Shown here piece after piece: positions 22,893 to 28,977 of a stretch of DNA of 31,041 bases. The stretch spans positions 1 to 31,041 of IMG/VR virus record IMGVR_UViG_3300021356_000101. One strand, 5' to 3'. Position 1 is the stretch's first letter, and each line of letters begins with the position of its first letter. The stretch is from a virus. A program made the position numbers and the translations under genes. Under the pieces are notes generated by a model that was given only the letters and a program-made list of their open reading frames with translations, was not told the DNA's origin and ran no database searches.

Positions 22893-22912
22893 GTTACGGG
22901 TACGACCCTAAC
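22893..22912 (-). other. 5' leader hairpin of the capsid mRNA
   Basis: GTTACGGGT and ACCCTAAC pair over 8 bp with one bulged C and an ACG/CGT loop. The hairpin begins about five bases after the predicted capsid transcription start, where such stems commonly protect long-lived phage mRNAs from decay. Confidence 0.5.
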
Positions 22913-22923
22913 CACACAAGTGT

Positions 22924-22951
22924 ATTATACAAGGTTTTTGTATCCTGTGTA
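22924..22951 (-). promoter_or_regulatory. Capsid-gene promoter overlapping a DnaA-box
   Basis: On the minus strand a perfect TATAAT (22929-22924) has a 4/6 match to the -35 (TACACA, 22951-22946) at a 16-bp spacing. The predicted start is near 22917, about 70 bp before the capsid ATG. The -35 lies inside the first DnaA-box-like site (22946-22954), so binding there would compete with polymerase. Confidence 0.6.
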
Positions 22952-23130
22952 TAACCTGTGTATAACTTTTTTTCATAGCCTGTGAATAACTTGTGTATAA
23001 CTTTTTGGAATCGGCTTTTGTGGCAGCTGGAAGCGTGGTTTGGCCTGTGGAAAACCTGTGGATAACTTCACATGATAATCTATGCGAAAGTTTTAAAAAT
23101 GAACTTATTTTGTTTTTCTTTCCTTATTCG
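22946..23130. promoter_or_regulatory. Cluster of six DnaA-box-like sites in three pairs, beside an AT-rich stretch (candidate origin)
   Basis: All six sites read in the plus direction: TGTGTATAA at 22946, TGTGTATAA at 22957, TGTGAATAA at 22981, TGTGTATAA at 22992, TGTGGAAAA at 23046 and TGTGGATAA at 23057. Each is a match to the DnaA box (TTWTNCACA, reverse), and the last is the perfect consensus. They form three pairs with an exact 11-bp period. An AT-rich stretch (about 23087-23130) follows, a plausible unwinding element. This is the layout of a DnaA-dependent origin. DnaA titration or DnaA control of the capsid promoter are alternatives. This is the only gene-free stretch of more than 300 bp (22848-23190). 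Confidence 0.72.
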
Positions 23131-23160
23131 CTTGACAAGGTGTCAAGTTTAAAGTAATAA
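23131..23160 (+). promoter_or_regulatory. Promoter with perfect early operator for the lone plus-strand gene
   Basis: CTTGACA-AGG-TGTCAAG (23131-23147) is a perfect 7-3-7 palindrome. Its left arm contains the -35 TTGACA (23132-23137), and TAATAA (23155-23160) follows after exactly 17 bp. Start near 23167, 24 bp before the ATG at 23191. It is the same operator-over-promoter design as at 1985-2014. Confidence 0.82.
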
Positions 23161-23190
23161 TAGAGTATCACCCAAACAAAAGAGAACATT

Positions 23191-23838
23191 ATGAAATCAG
23201 TTATCGACACACCAAACAACGTTCCCGCACCAATAACAATCCAAGAGCTTTTTTCCATCCGTAAAATGGTTAATGAGAAGTATCCCCATCTTTCACCATG
23301 TAAAAAATGGAACCGTGAAATGAAAGAAATCGCATCTGAAATAATTCGTGCGCAAGTGAGAAAATTAATTTCTGAAAAGAAATGGGAAAGAGCACGTTTG
23401 TTATCTTATTCGGCTAAGATGGCCACTGTAACATTTTCGGGCATGCGTACCCCCACTCGAATAATCACATCTGAACAGGCTGTTAGATTCCACAAATTCA
23501 TTCTAAACTCCCTTAAAAATGAGGATTTCATGGTATCTCGTTCTCGCCACTTTGGAACCATCGAGTGCATATCATGGCCACTTATGGAACGCGGGTTTCC
23601 TGTGAATGGGCAAGAAATGAAAGAAAAAGGGGTTATTGAGTTTTCAGAAGGTGAACAAACTTTTTATTGGCACCCTAAAAAATCAATCTGGGTTACTAAT
23701 ACCACTTACAATTTCCCATGTGAACTTAGAGGATGTAAGGAATATAAAACCCAAGATATAAATACATACATCCCTTTGAAATACAGAAATGATGAAACAA
23801 AAAGAAAAGAATCAATAACAGGTTATTATCTCAAATAA
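23191..23838 (+). CDS. Hypothetical early-type protein under the shared operator, 215 aa
   Basis: A plus-strand gene within the minus-strand late genes. AAGAGAAC lies before the ATG. It is AT-richer than neighbours, basic, mainly helical at the N-terminus (ITIQELFSIRKMVNEKYPHLSPCKKWNREMKEIASEII...) and mixed alpha/beta at the C-terminus (SEGEQTFYWHPKKSIWVTNTTYNFPCELRGC). No catalytic motif or HTH is recognised. It has a shared operator with the early transcripts, so it is probably an early gene rather than a late one, and it sits next to the DnaA-box cluster. A replication-initiator or a moron-like added gene are both possible. It ends 13 bp from the convergent gene, with no terminator visible. 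Confidence 0.75.
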   Translation: MKSVIDTPNNVPAPITIQELFSIRKMVNEKYPHLSPCKKWNREMKEIASEIIRAQVRKLISEKKWERARLLSYSAKMATVTFSGMRTPTRIITSEQAVRFHKFILNSLKNEDFMVSRSRHFGTIECISWPLMERGFPVNGQEMKEKGVIEFSEGEQTFYWHPKKSIWVTNTTYNFPCELRGCKEYKTQDINTYIPLKYRNDETKRKESITGYYLK

Positions 23839-23851
23839 TCTTAGATGGCTT

Positions 23852-24238
23852 CTATATTCCACGCCGTTGGAATAAATCTATACACTTGGCTATATCTTCC
23901 GCTTCTGAATGTTGGGAACCACAAAAGGAAATTATCGCCTTTTTGTTTCTGAGATTCGTAATGTTGTCACACGTTGTCCCACTCACTTCACCCGTGGCGC
24001 TATTGGTTTGAGTCATACACATAAGTTCTCTACAAAGCCCATCTCCCTTCTTCTCGATAAACTTGGGTTCACAAATGGGAAGAACCACATCCAATTTCCC
24101 CAGCTCTTTGGCCACGGGGTCCGATGGAACCACGATGGGGGCCGGTGCTTCTTGGGTTCCCTTCATCAATCCAAAAGTGAGGGAACCACCCACAATCATT
24201 CCACCAATAATCAATCCAATCATTTCTAACATTTTCAT
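23852..24238 (-). CDS. Membrane-anchored cysteine-rich protein, 128 aa
   Basis: A hydrophobic N-terminal segment (MIGLIIGGMIVGGSLTFGLM, about 6-25) is followed by a Pro/Ala linker and a soluble domain with six cysteines (about residues 56, 69, 74, 90, 107, 118). That suggests export to the periplasm or cell surface and disulphides. It lies between a terminator and the convergent gene. A spanin-like or virion-entry role is conceivable; neither is shown. AAGGATATG precedes the start (the ATG at 24238). Confidence 0.66.
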   Translation of the reverse strand: MKMLEMIGLIIGGMIVGGSLTFGLMKGTQEAPAPIVVPSDPVAKELGKLDVVLPICEPKFIEKKGDGLCRELMCMTQTNSATGEVSGTTCDNITNLRNKKAIISFCGSQHSEAEDIAKCIDLFQRRGI

Positions 24239-24249
24239 ATCCTTGTAAA

Positions 24250-24279
24250 TAAAAAGGGGTGGGGCACCAACCCCACCCC
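24250..24279 (-). terminator. Strong rho-independent terminator after the fibre gene
   Basis: On the minus strand GGGGTGGGG and CCCCACCCC (24279-24271 with 24264-24256) form a perfect 9-bp stem with a 6-base loop, followed by TTTTTATTT (24255-24247). It lies between the fibre gene stop at 24300 and the next start at 24238, so the packaging/fibre transcript probably ends here. Confidence 0.9.
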
Positions 24280-24299
24280 AACAGGAGAATTATGGAGGA

Positions 24300-26003
24300 T
24301 TAAACAGAAATCGCCACGGTTACAGTTACACCAACGGCGCTTTCTACTGTGAGGGCAGAAGTGGAAGAATAAACAACGTCCAATTCAATCTTGTTTCCAC
24401 TTGCATCCATAGCGGACACGTGAACAAGCTGCTTCCCAAGATTGTGGGTGATGCTTGTAGCAGTATTCGCGGAAAGAGTAATGGATGTTTCATATCGCAA
24501 ATCTTGAAGGCGAAGTGAGAATTCACCATTCGAAGAATTGTAATTGATAAGCTCATCCGCTTGGCTGGATACGGTTACAGCTCCACGTGCTCTTGCTTGT
24601 GTGAAATACTGGTTTGTACTTCCTTCGCTCACTTGGTCGGTGTTGGCAGAAAGTGAGAACTCACCATATCCATCATAGCTTAGACCGGTTCCCGCTGAAA
24701 ATTCACCAACAACATCAGAAAGAAGAACTTTAAAAGCTCCGGTGGTTCCGTTGTATTGAAGAAGGTTGGAATCTTGTCCACTTACAGTTTCAGCAGATAC
24801 CGCACCGCGCGCGCGCGCTTGTGTGAAGTACTGGTTGGATGAACCTTCTGAAACATCATCACTATCACCATTGAAAGCAATAACGCCGTTTGTGATTCCA
24901 ATAGCGGTTCCCGCGCTGAAAGCTCCACGAACTGAAGATGTGGAAACAAGAAGGTCACCAGTGGAAGAAGCATAAGAAAGAAGGTTTCCAGCTTGTGAAT
25001 CCGCTTGGATGGCTCCACGCGCTCGAGCTTGTGTGAAGTATTGGTTTGTACTTCCTTCACTCACATCATCAGAATCACCATTGAAAGAGATGGTGTTTCC
25101 AGAAATTCCAATAGCAGTTCCACCAGCCAAATCGATAGCAATCGCACCGGTCAAAGCTGTGTAGGAAATACCAGTTCCACCGGAAAGAGCACCGCGCGCG
25201 CGTGAATCTGTGAAGTATAGGTTGGATGTTCCTTCTGTTACTTGGTCACTTGTAGCGTTCAAAGAGAATTCACCGTATCCATCATATGAAAGTCCGGTTC
25301 CCGCTGAAAATTCACCCGTGATGTCAGAAAGAAGAACCTTCATTTCACCGGTGGAAGAATTGTATTGCATCAAGTTGGCATCTGGACTTGCCACGGTTTC
25401 CAAAGAGATAGCGCTTCTTGAACGGCTATCAGTATAGTAAAGGTTGGAGCTTCCTTCGCTGATTTCGTCACTTGTTGCATCTACTGCAAAGGTGATTTGA
25501 CCGTTGGAAACACTTGATGAAAGTCCGGTTCCAGCTGCGATGTTTGCGCTGATTGTAGCGTTGGAAGCATTGACGCTAATCCCATCACCAGCTTGAAGAA
25601 CTGCCCCAACTTCCGCCGCACTCAATGGGCTTTCAATCTGGGTGTAGTTTCCAGCGCTTGAACCATTCGCACCGCTTACAATGTATGTTTCTGTTCCATC
25701 GCTCGGTGCTGTAAGAATCAGAACATCACCTTCAGCAAGTGAAGCCGCCGTGGAAGATTCGTTGGCGATGAAGTTAGCCAAAGATGTTTGGGTGTTGTCC
25801 ACGTGAACGTCTGTGATTGCAAGATTCGAGATTGAAAGTTCACCGTTGGAAACGGAAAGCATTGAAGAAGAACCGGAAGCAATAGCGGAAATGTAAGATA
25901 AATCTGCTACGTCTTGTTTTCTTACAAGATGTCCATTCTCGGTTGGTGCGTTGTCACATTTTACGCCGCCTTTAAAGACGACTTCTGGGTTATAAAATTG
26001 CAT
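24300..26003 (-). CDS. Repeat-built fibre protein, 567 aa
   Basis: Five copies of a unit like SDxVSEGSxNxYFTxARARGAxS occur at about 178-200, 252-274, 311-333, 381-403 and 455-477. A larger block (LLQYNxxTG..KVLLSD..GEFSAGTGLSYDGYGEFS) occurs twice, about 211-248 and 413-450. This 'EGS.NLYFT.AR.R.A' repeat is well known in trimeric phage fibres. The C-terminus (about 506-567) is a separate beta domain, TSITHNLGKQLVHVSAMDASGNKI. It is encoded in the head module between the scaffold-side genes and the capsid gene, so it may be a head fibre as well as a tail fibre. DNA-level repeats make it prone to recombination. Confidence 0.85.
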   Translation of the reverse strand: MQFYNPEVVFKGGVKCDNAPTENGHLVRKQDVADLSYISAIASGSSSMLSVSNGELSISNLAITDVHVDNTQTSLANFIANESSTAASLAEGDVLILTAPSDGTETYIVSGANGSSAGNYTQIESPLSAAEVGAVLQAGDGISVNASNATISANIAAGTGLSSSVSNGQITFAVDATSDEISEGSSNLYYTDSRSRSAISLETVASPDANLMQYNSSTGEMKVLLSDITGEFSAGTGLSYDGYGEFSLNATSDQVTEGTSNLYFTDSRARGALSGGTGISYTALTGAIAIDLAGGTAIGISGNTISFNGDSDDVSEGSTNQYFTQARARGAIQADSQAGNLLSYASSTGDLLVSTSSVRGAFSAGTAIGITNGVIAFNGDSDDVSEGSSNQYFTQARARGAVSAETVSGQDSNLLQYNGTTGAFKVLLSDVVGEFSAGTGLSYDGYGEFSLSANTDQVSEGSTNQYFTQARARGAVTVSSQADELINYNSSNGEFSLRLQDLRYETSITLSANTATSITHNLGKQLVHVSAMDASGNKIELDVVYSSTSALTVESAVGVTVTVAISV

Positions 26004-26030
26004 GGGTGAAATACTCCATAGTGTGGTTGG

Positions 26031-26255
26031 TTAGGTTAGATATACCGTACCCGTTACATTGGTACAAAAAGTTATGGTGATGGAATTCGAAAAATATTGT
26101 ATGTCTCCCATAATCACTTCACCACTAGAATCTACTATAATCACGCGGGGTTTATGACTGAAATTGTGGGAAATTGATACACTAGATTGATTCAAAAATT
26201 CCGTGGTGGTTTGAGTAATCCCCCCACCACCGGGGGAGTAAATAGGGATGGCCAT
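26031..26255 (-). CDS. Small structural protein resembling the fibre C-terminal domain, 74 aa
   Basis: SVSISHNFSHKPRVIIVDSSGEVIMGDIQYFSNSITITFCTNVTGTVYLT aligns by eye with the last 60 residues of the neighbouring fibre (SITHNLGKQLVHVSAMDASGNKIELDVVYSSTSALTVES...): His-Asn, then strand, D-S-G turn, strand. It is therefore probably a stand-alone copy of the fibre tip domain. The N-terminus is MAIPIYSPGGGGITQ, a Gly-rich linker. AAGGATAAAGAACC precedes the ATG. It may form an alternative or additional tip, or a separate spike. Confidence 0.68.
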   Translation of the reverse strand: MAIPIYSPGGGGITQTTTEFLNQSSVSISHNFSHKPRVIIVDSSGEVIMGDIQYFSNSITITFCTNVTGTVYLT

Positions 26256-26273
26256 GGTTCTTTATCCTTATGT

Positions 26274-26582
26274 CTATTCAAAAATGAGATATATGGTAGC
26301 GGTTCCGGTGGAACTTGCAATGAAAATGCTTCGTTCACCGCTTGTTTGTACTGGGTTGTATTGAATCACCGCATCCACGGGATGGGGGAACGCGTGCGAT
26401 GTTGGCGCGGCTCCATCCGTTCCAGTATATGAGAATAATACATCTTGTCCCGCTGGTTTCACGGTTACAAGCTTGGCCCATTTGGGAAGCTTGAATTCTT
26501 GGTTTGTTACTCCCACACTAGCTTGTTTCCAATTGGCTCCACCATTGTTCCAATTTAGGTCTGTTAAATCTACGGCTGCCAT
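26274..26582 (-). CDS. Small beta-rich virion-type protein, 102 aa
   Basis: Beta-rich, low-charge protein (FKLPKWAKLVTVKPAGQDVLFSYTGTDGAAPTSHAF...SIFIASSTGTATIYLIFE) similar in style to phage decoration or fibre-base modules. It lies in the run of small genes between the scaffold-like and fibre genes. AGGAGGTG precedes the ATG. The product is probably in the virion, function unknown. Confidence 0.65.
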   Translation of the reverse strand: MAAVDLTDLNWNNGGANWKQASVGVTNQEFKLPKWAKLVTVKPAGQDVLFSYTGTDGAAPTSHAFPHPVDAVIQYNPVQTSGERSIFIASSTGTATIYLIFE

Positions 26583-26594
26583 GATGACACCTCC

Positions 26595-26774
26595 TTATTT
26601 TCTTCTTCGGTTAGTTTTTGTTCTTTGTCCCCTTTTGGGACGGGTTGGTTTTTTGCGCTTCTTCCCAGCCATCGATAAAGCTATAGCTATGGATTGCTTC
26701 ATGGGCTTCCCCTCGCTTCTTAGCTTCTTGATTTTCTTGGATACGGCGCTTGATTTTTTTCTTGGTGTTGCCAT
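26595..26774 (-). CDS. Lysine-rich mini-protein (KIKKLRSEGKPMKQSIAIAL motif), 59 aa
   Basis: MATPRKKSSAVSKKIKKLRSEG-KPMKQSIAIALSMAGKKRK has the look of the short phage proteins with 'KI..L..EGK..KQAIAIAL' cores. GAGGGAACGCCC precedes the ATG at 26774; the open frame extends to 26807, but without a good site. The tail is almost entirely Lys/Arg/Pro. It is likely a nucleic-acid-binding or packaged protein. It overlaps another open frame in a different phase (26838-26611). Confidence 0.65.
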   Translation of the reverse strand: MATPRKKSSAVSKKIKKLRSEGKPMKQSIAIALSMAGKKRKKPTRPKRGQRTKTNRRRK

Positions 26775-26838
26775 TGGGCGTTCCCTCGTGAAGATAGTAT
26801 TCACCATCTATTTGATATGCGGTGATGTCTCTTATCAT
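26611..26838 (-). CDS. Possible overlapping gene, 75 aa
   Basis: The frame begins with an ATG overlapping the stop of the scaffold-like gene (ATGA) and reads MIRDITAYQIDGEYYLHEGTPNG before it enters the region of the lysine-rich gene in another frame. The first 22 residues fill the otherwise non-coding 60 bp between the two genes and look protein-like. The rest (KKKIKRRIQENQEAKKRGEAHEAI...) could be only a shadow of the lysine-rich gene. The ribosome site is weak. It is listed as a possibility only. Confidence 0.35.
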   Translation of the reverse strand: MIRDITAYQIDGEYYLHEGTPNGNTKKKIKRRIQENQEAKKRGEAHEAIHSYSFIDGWEEAQKTNPSQKGTKNKN

Positions 26839-27506
26839 TGTTTGAATCTGTTGTTTCTCTTAGCATAGTACGCTTTTCTTAGTTCCGCGCGGTTTTGTTG
26901 GTAGAACTCAAAATCAGAAGCCGCACGTTTCCACACATCCCCACTTGTGGAATGGTTGGTGGCTTGGGCTACACCTTGATTCGTGGATGGACGTGGCGTG
27001 GACTGTGTGGCATCTCCAAGCGCTTGTAGCTGACTTCTATCCACATTGGCGGGAACGGATTCTTGGGGCGCGTTCTGTGGGGCTTCTTGGGCTTGGAAAT
27101 ATGGCTTCAAAACCGTGGGAACTTCCCCACCCTCTTTCATGGTTGCCATCCATTCACCCATGGGAACTCTATCCTTCTTGGCTTTGGAATCCATAGCTTT
27201 GTTATACTGCCATTCCACCAAATCCCTCACTTCGGGGTCCGTGATTCCTTGGGCGGCTATCGCTTGATGGCGTTCATATCTTTGATTGGAAACCGCCAAT
27301 TCATCTTGCAAGCTTGCAAGCTGGGAAGCCATCGCTTCCGCTCCCTTCACTTTGGATGACATATCTTCCAATTGTGCTTCCAATTCTTGAACACGTTTTT
27401 CCGCGCTTCTCTTGTTTTCCGTGACTTTGGATAGTCGTTCTCGAACGATTCCATCCACTTCACTTTTCAAAATGTATTCTTGGCCTTCATGGGTTATTGT
27501 TTTCAT
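26835..27506 (-). CDS. Probable capsid scaffolding protein, 223 aa
   Basis: N-terminal strand-like MKTITHEGQEYILKSEVDGIV, a long coiled coil (about 25-85), a helical section (VRDLVEWQYNKAM), a Gln/Ala/Pro-rich disordered stretch (about 140-185) and a basic C-terminal end (ELRKAYYAKRNNRFKQ), which often contacts the coat. This design and the position directly after the portal gene fit scaffolding proteins. The capsid gene is not adjacent as usual but about 4 kb further downstream, with fibre and regulatory genes between. Confidence 0.75.
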   Translation of the reverse strand: MKTITHEGQEYILKSEVDGIVRERLSKVTENKRSAEKRVQELEAQLEDMSSKVKGAEAMASQLASLQDELAVSNQRYERHQAIAAQGITDPEVRDLVEWQYNKAMDSKAKKDRVPMGEWMATMKEGGEVPTVLKPYFQAQEAPQNAPQESVPANVDRSQLQALGDATQSTPRPSTNQGVAQATNHSTSGDVWKRAASDFEFYQQNRAELRKAYYAKRNNRFKQ

Positions 27507-27526
27507 GGTTTATACCTTGGTTGGGG

Positions 27527-28975
27527 TTATGCAAATTCAATCTTTTGTTGTCTGATTGTTCGTAGTTTTTGGATGGCTTCTTCTTCCGTTGCCAAATCTG
27601 GATAGAGCTTGAACATGGCATCCACTGGAGACAAAAGCCCCTTATCCAATAGCGCGATGATGTTTTCACGCTGGGACTTTTGTTCCATCTCGGAAAGCTC
27701 GATGGATTCATATTGGATAACATAGCCGGTTTCCGGATACGATGTTTTCAAGATGGCGTTGGAAATCATGGCGGCCTTCTCGATTGCTTCTATATCTGAG
27801 ACACGAAACACCGGTTCATATCTTTCCTGTGCTTCCCTCATCGACTCCTTGGACATCGCGATGGAATAACCGCTTCTAGGGTCGGAAGATACCTTCTGAA
27901 CACTAGCGGGGTCTATCCCCATCTGTGTGGCCAATCGTCGTTCATAGGTGGTGATGGCTCCCAACATTGTAGCGGGGTCACTCATCCCAGCTTGGAATTG
28001 GCCAATCAATGGTTGGGTGGTGCTGTCAGGGTCGGCGGTGAAACATAGGATGGATGAAGGGTCCGTGGAAACACTCATTCTTTGGGAAGCCATGTTGGTG
28101 TCCATGGTATTCAGTCCCGCCAATTGTAGGGACGCTACATAGCGCTGGGGAAACGATGCATCAAACATTAGATGTTTCAGATATGTGTAATACGTGGAAG
28201 CCACCATGGAACCCGCCACCACTTCAGATAATTCATAAGGGGAAAACAATTGGCCATCTATAGCCGCATGATAGAACACCCATGGAAGAAACGGTTCACC
28301 CTTGGAATCACGATATGGATAATTGGCCCCACTCATGTTTCCACCCAAAAACATTTCCGTCATCTCTTCACCCAAAAGCCCATCCGCTTCCACATAATGA
28401 ACTTTGTATTGTGGATTGGCTTTGTCCCTCAAGTCATAGACATCCGCCGTCCAAAACATTTCACCCGTGGAATCATTCTTTCGTAGTCGCAGCTCATAAA
28501 GATAGTTTGGTTTCATGGGGTCCCCAGCTGGAGCCGTTGCAAAGACCATGTCAGGCGTGACGGGTCGGAACATGATTTGGTTGGAATCTGATATGTCTAT
28601 TCTCATGAGCATTTCACGAAGCCCAATTGTTTTCATCTGGACGGTGGCCATCATCTCGAAGTAGTGGGATTTATCCAAGGTTCCATTGGGGCCAATGAAA
28701 TCCCGCGCGGCTTCCGCGTTTTCTCGTTCTATGCCCACGGATGGTTTTCGTGAATAGAGAACGGCTAGCGCTTCACATCCTTGTTTGAAAACGTTGGATG
28801 ATGTGTCCAAAGCTCCCCATATCGCACGTCTATCGAGCGCCACGGAATCCGTTATGAAGTCTTCCAAGTCGGAAGCCCAATTTCCTTCCAACAATCTTCT
28901 TCTTCTTGCTGTGGTTTCACTTCTGTCGTTTGACGCCTTATCTGGAAAGATGGGCTTGGCTGGCATTGTTAACAT
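27527..28975 (-). CDS. Portal protein, 482 aa
   Basis: It lies three bases after the large terminase gene and its size fits portal proteins (about 450-550). The N-terminal part is charged and helical (ARRRRLLEGNWASDLEDFI). The middle has strands typical of the wing/stem (LREMLMRIDISDSNQIMFRPVTPDMVFA), and PWVFYHAAIDGQLFSPYELSEVVAGSMVASTYYTYLKHLM. The C-terminal section (RSGYSIAMSKESMREAQERYEPVFRVSDIEAIEKAAMISN) resembles the stem helix region of portal proteins of this class. GGAAG precedes the ATG; a second ATG follows after three codons. Confidence 0.82.
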   Translation of the reverse strand: MLTMPAKPIFPDKASNDRSETTARRRRLLEGNWASDLEDFITDSVALDRRAIWGALDTSSNVFKQGCEALAVLYSRKPSVGIERENAEAARDFIGPNGTLDKSHYFEMMATVQMKTIGLREMLMRIDISDSNQIMFRPVTPDMVFATAPAGDPMKPNYLYELRLRKNDSTGEMFWTADVYDLRDKANPQYKVHYVEADGLLGEEMTEMFLGGNMSGANYPYRDSKGEPFLPWVFYHAAIDGQLFSPYELSEVVAGSMVASTYYTYLKHLMFDASFPQRYVASLQLAGLNTMDTNMASQRMSVSTDPSSILCFTADPDSTTQPLIGQFQAGMSDPATMLGAITTYERRLATQMGIDPASVQKVSSDPRSGYSIAMSKESMREAQERYEPVFRVSDIEAIEKAAMISNAILKTSYPETGYVIQYESIELSEMEQKSQRENIIALLDKGLLSPVDAMFKLYPDLATEEEAIQKLRTIRQQKIEFA

Positions 28976-28977
28976 TT

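Noticed and set aside
24570-25470. Repeats in the fibre gene as a CRISPR-like or iteron array
   Set aside because: The repeats keep the reading frame and encode the fibre unit SDxVSEGS..YFT.ARAR; spacing is irregular (about 170-220 bp).
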